Source of the DNA: Uloborus plumipes
Taxonomy: Eukaryota; Arthropoda; Arachnida; Araneae; Uloboridae
DNA: 64,000 nt
Direction: 5' to 3'
NCBI GenBank assembly: GCA_038373865.1
Contig: JAXGGA010002356.1
Location: forward strand, 60,460-124,459
Shown: piece by piece, positions 1-12,000 of the stretch
How the letters are laid out: every line of letters starts with the position of its first letter
Position numbering within the stretch: the stretch's first letter is position 1
Translations under genes and position numbers: made by a program
Notes under the pieces: model-generated
The model's input: the letters and a program-made list of their open reading frames with translations, nothing else
What the model was told of the DNA's origin: nothing
The model's database searches: none

Positions 1-267
1 TTCAAATTTCTACAAAAAAATTTCACTTTAAATCTGTCAATATTTTTCATTTTTTTTTCCTAATTTTGATGTACTCTTTGTTCACAGCATGTGAACTCGC
101 ACCTCCGTTACACATCACATACCTGATGTGGCTCTTAACGCTGCTTAATAACGTGGTTGATTAAAAAAAGTATATTTATGTATTTATTATTTTTTCCCAA
201 GTGTCTCAAATACTAAGTGCTTTAAGGTTTATAACGTTTTTCATGCTGTGCAATATAAGAAAACATT
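1..267. other. AT-rich sequence, nothing recognised
   Basis: Non-repetitive AT-rich DNA with short homopolymer runs. I see no open frame of interest, RNA gene or transposon end here. Confidence 0.5.
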
Positions 268-575
268 GACAGAGGCATTTGCAGTGACTTACGAAAAATT
301 CGCAGCCGCATTTGCGCAACATCGCGAACCATTAACAGACGCATTTGTGCAATATCCCGAACCATTGACAGACGCATTTGTGCAACATTACGAGCATTGA
401 CAAACGCATTAGTGCAACATTACGAGCATTGTCAAACGCAATTGTGCAACATCATGAACCACTGCAGACTCATTTTGTACAACATTACGAGCATTGACAA
501 ACATATTTGTGCAACACCACTAACCGTTGGCAGACGTATTTGTGCAACATTGCAGACCATTGGCAGTGTGTACTA
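268..575. repeat. Degenerate 32-33 bp minisatellite, about 8-9 units
   Basis: A unit built around GCATTTGTGCAACATTACGA followed by a variant of ACCATTGACAGAC recurs head to tail. The GCATT/GCAAT core falls at about 308, 341, 374, 406 and 438 and continues with drift to about 570. Spacing is 32-33 bp, so an open frame of 73 codons runs through part of it by chance. I see no signal peptide, domain or codon signature, so I do not call a gene. Confidence 0.8.
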
Positions 576-599
576 TACAACGTGTGGAATAAACTGGAT

Positions 600-3500
600 T
601 ATAGCTATGCAGGCCTAACTAAAATTTTTGGGAGGGGGAAAATTAGCAATTAGCCGAATGAAGTTCCAATGTTCCTAAATGATAAAAGACAAGCATGCAC
701 ACATGTTATACACTCATAACATTTAGTGAGAAAAAGCAACAGGCGTCTTTTAAAAAACAATTCTAAAAACTAAAAAGAACAAATAATCTCAATGTTGCAA
801 TTTATTGTCTTCAAATTGCGGAATCGTCAGAAAATGTGCGGAATACGAGAATTATTGGGAGGTCAAAGTGACCTCCCGTGACCTTCCATCGGGGCGTTCC
901 TGTAGCTATGGGGTTTGCCGTGTCGCAAAAGACAAAAAAAACATCTTGGAATTTCATGTATCTATTATTTTGATATGAGTAATAGTTTCAAAGGAAATTA
1001 CATTTTTATAATCCGATAATTTTGTGAGCTAACCCAGTACAATCCTTAAATTTCAGCGATGTAAAACGGTTTTCCAAACTATCAGCCAAGAACGCCCAGT
1101 AAACAGCACCATCTTCAAAAAGGAATATTTCGTGACAAATAGTTCTCGTCGGTTATAACAACGACCTTACTTACACACTTTCTTGATTTTGTTTTCGCCC
1201 AAAAAAGCACTTCTTGTTTCAGAAACTTATAAAAATAATTGGATGCGCATATATAACGTAAATTATTCTCTGCGGAGAGAATAAATGATATGCAAATTGT
1301 TCAAAAGTACAAAGGGACAAAAATAGGTGTCTTCTAATAGCTTCTATCTAAAAGAAAGTACTACTTAGGGTTTTAAGCTCAAATTAGGATCATGAACTTT
1401 AGTCTGATGGTTAGGAAGAAATGTTTATAAAATATTGTAATGAGCAGCATAACTCTAAAACTGAATAATACTTTTCAAAAACCCAACTATGTGGGCTTAG
1501 CTGGTTTCTGTCAGGTAATTATTTCTTGAGGTTAAAAATACGTATACTTTATTCACAGACTGTTAAAAATAAAGAGGAGCAGCAAATGTAACTTAGCAGC
1601 TATTAAATAAAAAAAATAATAAAAATATTTCATAGCGAAAAAATAAATAAATAAAAGCAAAACACATGAAGTGTTTCAAAAATATAGAATTTTAGAACAG
1701 AGAGTGAATATTTTAATAAAACTCAGCAAAGCAACGGTCGGAAAAGGAGAAGAAGAAATAGAAGCATAAAAGAAGAAAAAGAAAATAGAACTTTTGTTTT
1801 TCAAGTTGAAATTTGCAGTTAGTTTAGACCGCCCAGTAAATGAGCACTTTTTTGAAGAAAAAAAAGTTTTAAAAGCATATTTCTTAGATGAACTGGCAGT
1901 AGAAATTTCCATCTACATTTTTGAAAAGAAAACGACTGAAAAAAGCTCAGTTTTTCTTCTGTCTGGGGTGTTCATTCAATAGTTAGGGACACTTTTTCTT
2001 CTTTTCAACCCCCCCCCCCCAAAAAAAAACCCCCTGATGCGGAATCATAAAAATTCTCTCATTTTTTAAAATAATTACACTTGAACCTGGCAACAAGTAT
2101 TTATAAGTTTTTACTAAGCTGTGTTAATTACGCGCAGTTGCCATGGTTACTATTTTCAGTTTCTTTCCTGTTCCAAAAATGAGAATTGCAATGAAATGTA
2201 TCCAGCGTTCCTGTACTTATACCAAATAAATGTTTGTGGTGTTGGAACCGCATCTCATTTATTACTAATAAACACTACAACACACATCATCTAAAATGTT
2301 GTTAGTCATGTTGCAAATACCACAATTTTTAACGATACTACAAATTTTTGAAAATGAGATTTCGCTTAAATGTTCATTTACTGGTATGCATATCATAACA
2401 AGAAATATCTTAACATTAATACGAAATCCCTCATTTAGAATCCACAAAATCATGTATATTCAAAATAATTTAATCATAGTTTTCAAAAACTAAAAAATAC
2501 GCTTTTATGGATTGTGAAAATGATGACTGTAGAGTCCGTAACAAAATTGGAATAAAAGTTTAGTTTTTAAAGAAAATTCAATGTAGAGTCCGCAACAGTG
2601 AAAATTGCATTTTCAATGTTCTGAGTGCAATTACAAACATAATATAAAGTGAACTATGAAAACAATATGATCTTCATATACTTTAGAATGTACTTTTTAA
2701 TATGTATAAAATTTTAAGCTTTTAAAAAGTTTTGTTATTCACACTCCTATGTCACAAATACCGTGAAATGCCCCATTAAATATATTGCTTTTATATTTGC
2801 AAAGAACGTAAATTTTATCTTTTATTCAGAGTTACATACATACATGCAAACAAACAAACCCACATGTGAAACTAATAAAAGCGTGTTAAAAATCGGTCTG
2901 TATGCCTCGATTTGCAACGAGGGTATTTCCGAGTACTTTCACAAAATTTTCCTATAAGAAGCGCTCTAGACGTCTCACCCGGTCATAACTGCAAACTGAA
3001 AGAATTGGATGATCCCGGAAACCGAAGGAAATAATTTAGCTGTCATTTGCCTTTCACGAAGAGGAAACACGCATAGTTTGACTTACTGCATGACTCCCAA
3101 GTGGCCTTTTGTAAGCAGTGGTCCAGTTATGTCCGAAAGCAAGGCGTTCTAAGTGCTTCTTAAACCCCTTCGAATGGGAAGACGTTCGATCTGTGAGTTT
3201 TCGTTCGATCGTAAGGCAATGTTTGGACTTCATTGCAGTTGGGACTTGTTGCATGTTTAATTGCTCTTTGCTAATTGATTGTACTTTTTAAAATGTGTGA
3301 TGGGCCATTCAGCAGAAAATGGTCATTTGTTTCTGCACGGGGCGTTCATATGTTTCATAAAAACAATAATTTAAAAAGGAATCAAGCAAACTTTTTTGCT
3401 CAGTGTTGCGATTTCTTTTCAAAATCATATTTAAAAAAAACAATTTTGAAGAAAATATAACGGTATCCCCTAAAAGAAGAGAGAGGAAATTTTATTTTGC

Positions 3501-4705
3501 AATGATTTCATGTATGAGTAGGCTGTGACTAATGCGTAATTGAAATTTAAAACTCCGAAAAAGTCGACGAACTAACCAAGGTTCAATATAAACAAAATTC
3601 CCCTTTCAATGAAACCGCCGTAAATGTAACAAAAGTTTCAGAAAGAATATCAATTCCGAATGTTTACCTTTGCTCTCACTTCTCGTGAACACCATAACTT
3701 TCTTGGTAGACATTCATCTTATACTATGGAAAACTGAGCGTATGTATCTATGTTATCCTTCCCCCCCTCCCCCAAATGCCAGTGAATTGATCGTTGAACC
3801 ATCTATCAAGAGATTCGAAATTTTTTAAACTTCATGCTGACTAACTTACATAGTTGTACTATTTTAATTAGCGGAGATATCAATTAAAAAGGCTTTTTCT
3901 GCCGTTCTTCCCTCCGAAATTTTGGATTTTACTTAGCAAGTGGTCGATAATTCAACCCGGAAGTTAAGTCACGCTGGGAAAGCAACTGTTTCTAGTGACT
4001 TCAGTAAAGCACGTTTTTCTTATACAATAGGTAAATCGGGGAAAAGTCGATCGTGGAAATTGCGAGCTGCGGAAAGGAATGGAATTTACTTTAGGTGAAC
4101 CATGCAAAAATAATCGCTCAGAAATTAATGCAATGAATTAAGTTGCAAATGGGGTGAGCCCCCGAGGTACACTGCTAGGAGTGGAATGGTTTTTAAGTTG
4201 TGCTGTGCTGAGAGAACACTCGCCAACTTTCCGTACGTAGCAAAGTCGAGTCGGTCACCCAATGTTCACCTGACTTGCACTCAAGTATTGCAGTCCCATC
4301 TGGATAGTTTCATTTATGAAAAAAATGTGCCAAACCACAATGTGTTGAAAATCCGATGGAAAATTTCAAACTTTCAGTATTCCCAAGCCTCTAATGTGCA
4401 TAAAAAATTCTATCTTCTTATCAATACCAATTATTTTCGTGAAAAGGTTCCCACTTTGCAAATAATGAAAACACTTTTATGATCCATCAAGAGTTATAAG
4501 GCAGTGAATGCTCTTACTTCCACACATTCGCTCACAAAAAATTAAATTTACTTCTGATACACTTATTTTCGCAATCTTCAAAAATTTTCATTACAATTTG
4601 AGTGCTTTGAGTAAACTTTTTTCTTCTGCGTACATGTTTTTATTTTATTTGTATACCATCATCATCATTATTATTTGCTATCATTATTATTTTTTGCATT
4701 ACAAA
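600..4705. other. Long AT-rich stretch without a recognisable gene
   Basis: It holds only low-complexity patches: AAATAA-like runs near 1600-1660 and a C-run/A-run tract at about 2010-2035. A duplicated motif TGTAGAGTCCG occurs at about 2529 and 2582. Short open frames are AT-biased and match nothing I know. The segment 3020-3260 is less AT-rich but has no identifiable content. Confidence 0.45.
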
Positions 4706-4707
4706 TA

Positions 4708-5268
4708 CAGTGATCTCTCACTTATGCGCCGGCCCAAAGGACCAACAGAAAAAGGCGCATGAGTGAGAGAGACGTATAAGTGAACACGACTATTTAAAAG
4801 TCTAAAACATAACATAAGTTCTAATGAGAGTATAAATAAGAATGTTTCTTTTGAAAAAAGACATATTACTATACGGTTCGGCAATTATTGTAATGTAACT
4901 ACAATGACAAAGAGAAAACAAAAATTGTAGCGTACCTAATCACAAAGTGTTCCCTTTAAAACGATACTTAATAGATATGTGTCCCTCTCCGAACTCTAGT
5001 TCATGCGGAAAAAGGCCTTCCCTGAGCAATAAAGGCGAAAGGTTAAAGAGGAAAGTGAAGAAACATGCTTAATTTTTAGAGAAATTAAATTATTTTTTTT
5101 ACATTTTACGGAAAATACGGTGCATAAGTGAAATATTTATCTTTAGAGCGACGCATAAACGAATTATATTATCATTATTTTGCTATGGAATGTGCTGGGA
5201 CCATTGAAAATCGTCGTATAAGTGAAAAAGGCGCATAAATGAGGCGGTGTATAAGTGAGAGTTCACTG
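4708..5268. mobile_element. pogo/Tigger-type non-autonomous DNA transposon (561 bp)
   Basis: The left end reads CAGTGATCTCTCACTTATGC. The right end is the inverted counterpart, ending TATAAGTGAGAGTTCACTG. Both ends are flanked by TA (4706-4707 and 5269-5270), the target duplication of Tc1/mariner and pogo elements. The motifs CGCATAAGTGA and GGCGCATAAATGA recur inside, as subterminal repeats. No transposase frame is present, so it depends on a copy elsewhere. Ends and TA are seen; the Tigger assignment rests on the CAGTG...CACTG termini. Confidence 0.75.
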
Positions 5269-5345
5269 TAGTTAATATTTACTTTCTCTAAGAAAAGACA
5301 TAAATCCATGAAAAATTTACTTTGTGCCTCTTATCAGATTTTTTT

Positions 5346-5741
5346 GAATCCTCTCGATTATCCGTGAGCCGATTATCCTCTAGGGCCCCCCTTGGGAAAG
5401 AAACAAACACAACTCATTTTTTCGAAGAAGCACGAATTTGAATTTTTTTTCATTATATTTCTTACCTAAGAATGCGGTGTAACTTCATCAAAAAATTATT
5501 TTTCCTGGCCGTTATCGTAAGTACCACTTTCTCATAGATTTCATATGCTTGAGAGCCTCAAACACAAATAATTTTGTATGCTGTACCTATCGTCACTGTT
5601 TGTATATATCACGTTTTAAGTGTGATGCAATTATTTTTAAGCAAAAGACATTTTCTATCTTCTGTACCCCTTATTTTATACTTTTCGGACTATCCGCGAT
5701 CCCCATGTTTCCTAAATCCGCGGATAATCGGAAGTGTACTG
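5346..5741. mobile_element. Degraded pogo/Tigger-type element
   Basis: The right end, CGGATAATCGGAAGTGTACTG followed by TA, has the classic form of pogo-type termini that carry a GATTATCCG motif. The left side shows the inverted motif twice (CTCTCGATTATCCG, then GCCGATTATCCTCTAG), but the extreme left terminus is lost, so the left boundary is approximate. No transposase is visible. Confidence 0.55.
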
Positions 5742-5808
5742 TATATATATATTCACAAAGAATGCAGGACTTCGATCCTGAAATTATAAAACCGTCTAAC
5801 ATAAAATA

Positions 5809-5984
5809 CAGTCGACGCTCGATATAACGACCATTTCCGTCCCGCAGAAAAAGGTTTTTCTAACGAGTGGTCGCCATAAGAGGCAGAATATACAGTGGAA
5901 AGAGATAAAGTTGGGGGTTTTCCCACCGGTCGTTTTTTTAGGATGGTCTTCATAACGAGAGGTCGTTATAACGAGCGTCGACTG
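5809..5984. mobile_element. 176-bp TA-flanked MITE with inverted ends
   Basis: The left end CAGTCGACGCTCGATATAAC pairs with the right end GTTATAACGAGCGTCGACTG. Both are flanked by TA (5807-5808, 5985-5986). The palindrome is nearly perfect over about 27 bp, and further pieces (AACGAGTGGTCG, ATAACGAGAGGTCG) repeat inside. This is typical of short pogo-type MITEs. It ends just upstream of the GC-rich promoter block of the SRCR gene. Confidence 0.8.
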
Positions 5985-5994
5985 TAATGACGTA

Positions 5995-7092
5995 TCAGAC
6001 TAGAGAGAGAAGACTTTCCCTTCCACTCTTGCATGTCGAATCGCTCGCTTCCTTCTGTGGGATGCGTTCGCACTTCGCGCCGAGCGGTGCGGGTGTGGAC
6101 CGCAACAGGTAGAGAGTCGACTGTTGTCGCCGTTAACCTTCGGAAAACCTGTGTGCATGCGAGCGCGAGACCGAGCTCCCACGTGACTCGGCAACGATCC
6201 TCCAACCAGCGGAACGCGCGTCATCCACTCCCCTCCCCCTCCCAGTCGCGGACCTAACTAATACTTTAACCAATAATAAACAAACAAGACCAAACTTAAC
6301 CCTATCGATGGAAAACACGAAGAAATCGCCAATACCTTGCGACCGAAAAGGGGGGAGAGAAAAAACCGAAAGGAGAGGAGAGAGCAGAGGCGGGGATTTC
6401 TGGAGAGGGGGAGGAGGAGGGAGAGCGAAAGGGAGAGTAGGATGAGAAATAGAGAGGCCTGAGGACGGGTAAGAGAGACAGACAGACAACTCGATCTGGG
6501 AAAGCAGCGCGGTTTTAAAAAGACCCATCACTCCCGGTGACGGCTTTAGTCCGCTTCTTCCTCTTCTCGGCGAAACCACCTCCTGAGGATTCCCATCCGC
6601 AGAGAAAGAGAGAGAGAGCAGTGTGTGTGATAACAAACGATACGGATTTATAGCGCTTCCTGTAAAGGAACTTTCTCCGGCGGGCGAAGCAGCGCGCGTG
6701 GCTCGCGAAAACCCTACCTGTTGCTCCTCAGTCCTAGTTTCGGAGAAAAAGCTACGAGCCAAAGAGAGAGAGAGAGAGAAAAGAAAACCTTCTCAACCGG
6801 CTTGAGCTCTTCGACGGTCCAGCTGATTCCTCGGGAAATAGGTTACTCGCGCTAACGGCTGGTTGCCTGCTCTCTCCGACCAGTGGTGGCTTGGATTCAC
6901 TTTTCTTAACACACTCTGTCCTGCTTCTCGCCTCAACCTCAGCCCTTTCGTTTGACTTCTTCAAGTTCCCCAAACAGAAACTCTACACCCGGACTGAGAA
7001 TTGTTAAACCTTTTGCCCATTCCTGAAGGCACATCTCTCTCCAAGGGACTAACTATTCCACTGAAATTGTGTTGCATAACCGATCCTCAGGC
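5995..7092 (+). promoter_or_regulatory. GC/GA-rich promoter and 5' UTR block of the SRCR gene
   Basis: Base composition changes sharply here. CpG dinucleotides are frequent and long GA-rich runs occur (about 6340-6480 and 6600-6790), in contrast to the AT-rich surroundings. A C-rich stretch CTCCCCTCCCCCTCCC near 6229 resembles Sp1/KLF sites. The block leads directly to the signal-peptide ATG at 7093. The transcription start and any 5' UTR intron cannot be placed. A 209-codon frame on the opposite strand (6133-6762) is made of low-complexity Ser/Pro/Leu/Arg and is judged a by-product of the GA-rich composition. Confidence 0.55.
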
Positions 7093-7360
7093 ATGGCAAG
7101 AGTGATGGTACCGCTGCTTTTCTTGATCCTGTGGGCTGTGGTACATGCCCAGGACAGTCCTGTCTACCCAGACGGCTCCATCAGGCTAGTTGGTGGCAGG
7201 GATCCTACCCAGGGCAACGTCGAAGTGTTCTACAGAGGACGATGGGGGTCGATCTGTGACGACGAATGGGACATTCGAGAAGCTTACATCGTCTGCAAAA
7301 TGTTAGGATATAACAGAGCCGTAAGGGCGACTTTCAACTCGCAGTTTGGGCGAGGAAGGG
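7093..7360 (+). CDS. First coding exon of a secreted SRCR-domain protein, probably lysyl oxidase-like 2 type
   Basis: Partial gene of 89 codons plus one base, ending at a GTGAGT splice donor at 7361, so the intron is phase 1. The ATG at 7093 (GGCATGG context) is chosen because it opens directly onto a hydrophobic signal peptide (residues 1 to about 19, ending VVHAQ). The frame is open upstream but has no better ATG. From residue 30 it reads IRLVGGRDPTQGNVEVFYRG, then RWGSICDDEWD and IVCKMLGY, with cysteines at 55 and 68. This is the first half of an SRCR domain. The match to the motifs is seen. Assignment to the LOXL2-type amine oxidases, which crosslink extracellular matrix and carry N-terminal SRCR repeats, is inference from the spacing and the FGRGRG that precedes a WLDN-type motif in that family. 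Other SRCR proteins remain possible. No copper-binding oxidase domain lies in the window. Confidence 0.85.
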
Positions 7361-7390
7361 GTGAGTAAAACATTGATTTCTCCTTACGTA

Positions 7391-7849
7391 CACTGTAAAA
7401 AATAAGCTGTTGTTTTTACAGTATAATACTGGCAGTAGAGGTTCCAGTTTAAAACTATAAAATGTACAGTAATAAACTGAAACTAGCAATTTTACAGTCT
7501 ACTACTGTAAAATTAGCAATTGAAGGGCTTGCTGCAAAAAGGAGGTAGCTCCATTTTCAATGTCTTCAAAATGTCTGCATTGAAGCTTATAGCAGAAAAT
7601 CGCATTCTAACAGTTTCTTTAAGTTTTATGAATCCTCTTGTATAACTATACTGAGAAGTATACAAGAGGATTTTTTAAAATATATTAGAAAAAAAAAGTG
7701 ACCTTTATTTTAAGTTCTAATATACAGACATTTTGAAGACATTGAAAATGGAGCTACCTCCTTTTTGCAGCAAGCCCTTCAATTTTACAGTTTATTACTG
7801 TAAAATTAGCTGTATTATACTGTAAATATAGCATCTATTTTTTACAGTG
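7391..7849. mobile_element. CACTG-ended short transposon, copy 1 (carries a nested MITE)
   Basis: It starts CACTGTAAAAAATAAGCTGT and ends ATTTTTTACAGTG, flanked by TA on both sides, 30 bp into the SRCR intron. The body is made of ACTGTAAAATTAGCAATTTTACAGT-like stem units. Five sister copies lie at 16014, 18028, 32535, 43142 and 46006. A second element (7522-7780) is inserted in it. It is non-coding. The CACTG termini recall CACTA/EnSpm or Chapaev-type elements, but the superfamily is not proven. Confidence 0.75.
7522..7780. mobile_element. MITE with near-60-bp perfect inverted ends and AATT target duplication
   Basis: Starts GAAGGGCTTGCTGCAAAAAG and ends with its exact reverse complement. 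With the flanking bases the arms 7519-7577 and 7725-7783 match perfectly. AATT occurs on both sides (7518-7521 and 7781-7784), and removing the element plus one AATT restores the host repeat GCAATTTTAC. The inserted element lies inside CACTG copy 1. No coding sequence. A related element lies at 16253-16500. Confidence 0.85.
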
Positions 7850-8688
7850 TAGTTTACCAGCACTGTTCCTTTTCGTGATAACTCGTAGTGATTTGAGGAC
7901 GAGTGTGAAATTTCACAAAAGTGGTATCGCATGTTCAGATGTTCAAAGCTAAATTTTAAGCGCATCAGTAGTCTTCAGTTATGTCGGTTGAATTTCAAAT
8001 TATTGGGCAAATCTAATTTTAAACAATAAAACTTATTTTGAGCTCTGAAAGCCAAATTTAAGGAGCATTAATAAATGGTCGAGTGATAAAGACAAAAACA
8101 ACTAGAAAACGTTTTGAGTTCGGAGTTTTATTATATAATATTTAAAAGACTCATAAACTAAAGATTTGCACGAAGATTTTATTTGCGTATATTGACTTCA
8201 AGAACCGAAAATAAGTTGGGAAGTGGAAAACGAAAACATGTCTGACGTTTCATTAAAATAAAGTTAAGAATTAGTTACACTAATGGATTAGGGAAAATAT
8301 ATAGGGGGTGATTTATTTATTTTCAACTGCTCCTTCAATAATATCTAATGTTTCCGAATTGAGGCTTAATCTTGATGTACCTTCTTTATTTAATTGCATA
8401 AATATTTAATAACACAAAAACATGGAATTTGTTTAATCAGTTTTTACACAAAATAAATAAATAAAACAACAAAGATTACTTCTAAAAAGTCCTATAGAAC
8501 CAAACATCATTCTTAAGAGGATTGAATGTTAAATCAAACTGCAATAGGTACTTGAACAGCAGCTTTCAATGTATAATACCACAGTCAAACACTACAAAAA
8601 TCAAGAAATATTTTGTTACTTTAAAGATCAATTACTTTTTTTTTATACAAATGACTTATTTTTTTGTAGTTGTATCGTTTATAATATC

Positions 8689-9044
8689 TGTGGTTAGGTT
8701 CTAAAAGGGCCTAAGCCAAAATTGTTAGTTTCGAGAAAAAGGTTTTTTAGAATGCTATAACTTTCTTATATTAAGCTTCTAATTATTATTTTTTGGTATT
8801 TGGTTATTGTTAGTGTAAAGAAACATGATTTTATCATATGAAATTTTTTATATATTATATATTATATATTACATAAATATATAATATATATAATAATTTA
8901 TGTAATATATAATATATATATTATTATATATTATATAGACATTGGCCTTTGTAGAATTAGAGTTTTACTAAATTGGAAACTTTTGATGTAAATAACACAG
9001 AATGTGAAAAAATTGACATTGGCCCTTTTAGAACCAAGCCATAG
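8689..9044. mobile_element. MITE with GGTTCTAAAAGGGCC inverted ends and an AT-palindrome core
   Basis: The left arm CTGTGGTTAGGTTCTAAAAG pairs with the right arm CTTTTAGAACCAAGCCATAG. The match continues inward to GGGCC plus similar sequence, about 35 bp with a few mismatches. The centre (about 8850-8937) is almost pure A/T and is itself self-complementary around TTACATAAAT/ATTTATGTAA. No clear target duplication. Non-coding. Confidence 0.6.
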
Positions 9045-12000
9045 ATACGTTTTGGAAAAAAAAACTACAAGAAAACGTTACATTTCTCTGTCATTAAACT
9101 TCAACGTTTTTATACCTGTCAATAGCTTTGTAACTTATGAATAAATTATTAAAAATTAAACCAAGCAGGTCATCTTCATAATACATTAAAACTCTAAATA
9201 TTTGCTCTACCCCTGGTTAGGGAAAGTGCACATTTTAGTATAATGCTGACATCATTTGTTACTATTATTCTTATTTATTAAGTCACTGATTTAGTAAGTT
9301 ACTTTTGCTTGAAAATCGTCTTCATCACCTCTCAGAATTATCAAAACTTCTTCAGTCCAAATGATTAATCTCGCTCTAAACGCCGTTTTTCTTTCCTGGG
9401 AATACTTCAATTAAAAAGCTAAGACATCGTATCTTAAGTTGGAAAACATGTAAAAATTATCAAAATACTTTTAGCAGCAATACTTTTATGGGAATATAGA
9501 TTCAATTATTTCAATTCTCTTAATCTCTTCAATTTACTAATGTGTTTTTTTCCTTTTTATATTTATTTGATGAAACAGACAATTTTAAACTAAGTCGTTC
9601 ACGTACAGATATTTACAATACGCGACAAAGTTATAATATCTGGCAGAAAATGTTCTTTTGTTCTATATCTATAAATATCAAATATTACGCTCGATGTAAC
9701 TCTAAATTAATCTCTGCGTTACTTTAAAAAATTGTGTTGTGTTCGATATTTTATGAAAATTTGGAAACAGTACCTATATATTTATCGAATTGAATTGTTT
9801 AAATGTTAAAAAAAAAAAAAAAAAAAAAACAGTACAACTGAGAATTTAGGATTGGAGTATCTATGTGAAAATGGTACATTAATCGTACTTTTTCAGTATA
9901 CATTAAGTAAAAGCAAACGACATCGTATAAAAATTCTTTGTTTTAATTTCCAGTTTTGAGTACAGAAATATGAATTACTCCTTTTGACAGTACAACTACA
10001 GCTAAAAATTAAATGTACTTTGGTTTGTAAAATATTTAAAATCGATTATTAAGTGCGCTATAGTAAACGTAAATTTTGTTCTTCGCAGTTTCTTAGAGGT
10101 TATGAAATAGTGTGAAAATTTTTTGGATTCTATCTAAAATAATTCATGATAAATTTTAACCCAATTGAATAAAACCAATAATGACACCGTTAAATTTTAA
10201 AAATGAGTTTTTTTTATTCACTGTGCATTCTTGTTATTAGTTTTCGCGATGATGTTCAAAGAAATTGATGCGGTATATGTACAGTTACTTCTTTTATGCG
10301 TAGTTTTGGTTTCCCTGTCTCTCCCACTTCCGTAAAAGAGCGATCCCGGATTTCTCTACATAAACCTTTCTTAAGAAGTTGAACAAAAATAAAATACGAA
10401 AATGTTTGTATTGCGGTTCCTCCATAGGAAAAAAATTATGATCTTAGTTATATACTTAAAGTCTGTGTTGTATTTCGAAAAAAAAAAAATCGACAAAATT
10501 GCATTTTTGTTGGGTGGATAATAGGGAAAATAGGACACATTTTTGTGAGTCCAAAAAAGATCAGGCAAGATTACTTTACCTGCTTTTGTTTAAAGAAAAA
10601 AATAGACAATTATTTTCCAAAAGAGGCGTTTTTAAACCAAGTTAATTAAATTTGTATCATTTTTACAATACCAAACCAAATATTTCTGAAAATGACGTTC
10701 CCTTACTTCTCCTTCCCCCTTTCAAATACACTGCTTAAAGTAATCGTTTTGTGATATTAGCTAGTTATTAGCTTTTAGAAATTCATAAAACCACAAAAAA
10801 ATTTAGACATTGAAGTTAAAAGAAGCTTATTTCTCTCTAGATAAAATATCATTATTTGGGCAATTACCTTTTATTTTCATTATCTTTACAGCATCAATAC
10901 AATATTAAAAAGAACACATTCTTTGAAAACCACATAAAACAATTAATACAACGTATATCGCTACCTGAAACAAAAACCTATTGTTGTAGTCTTGGAAAAA
11001 CGCTCATGAATAAGAAAATGAAACAGTGTTGATGAGAAAATGTTCTTTTTTGAAGAAGAGGAGAGGCTCAGCTATGATGTTTTTGTTTTATTAAATGAGT
11101 ATTGCTTTGCGTTTTGAAAACCGTCCGATTGTATCAATGCTTGAATAGTCTGACCTCGGCGTTTTCAAGCTTTTGTATGCAATCCCTCACAGAATGCCGG
11201 ATATATTTGTTTGTAAATATTTAGGATTTGTTTTCTAGCTCTTTATAACAACACTATGTTTATTTTTGTCTCATTTCACGCTCGTGCGAATATTTAGTTC
11301 ATGCAACTTTTTTTCAAAATGATTGCAGAGTTACTATTTAAATATTTTATTTTAAAATTGAATTTTTTAGGCATTCAACCAGCAGATTTATTCAGTTAGC
11401 AGTCAAACTGCAACAATTACTTTTTATGTGTTTTTCGGCATTTTTTGTTCATAGATAACTAATTGCAAAGTACATAGATTTTTCTGATAACTCTTAAATC
11501 TGTCGGTCTAACAGTTCCATTCCGACTAATTTTTTTTTTTTTTTTTTGCACAGTTCAACAAAAATCTCTCACTATATTGGTTGTTGCATTTGGCCTTACT
11601 GAATTCTTTTATGTTGCCCCGTAATATCCTATGGGAGGATATTTTGCACTAGCGAATTATTCAAAGTGGGACATTTCAACATACTTAAAATATTAAGTGG
11701 AACTTTTGAAGTAGCCTAGTAATACTTGCCTAGTAATACACACTAAAATGCCTACTAATAGTGTGTCACGAGAAAGATTTGTCCCTAACGGATTAGTTAT
11801 AGAAATTTTGCAATTCAACTTAACGTAAACTCGCAACTAATTTTGTAAATGGTTCTGAAAGTTTATTTTCTTTCTTGAAAACCAGTTGAATATCTTGCAT
11901 TAAAGGGTTCTACTAACTTCCAAATTTGTATGGCAAATAATCATTTCTGAAATAAATATTCGAACTAAATCGAAACTTGTAGAGGAAAGAAGTTTCTAAA

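Noticed and set aside
6133..6762. 209-codon open frame on the - strand
   Set aside because: It lies across the GA-rich 5' region of the SRCR gene, is low-complexity Ser/Pro/Leu/Arg, and has no domain or signal. The purine-rich strand lacks stops in antisense by composition.
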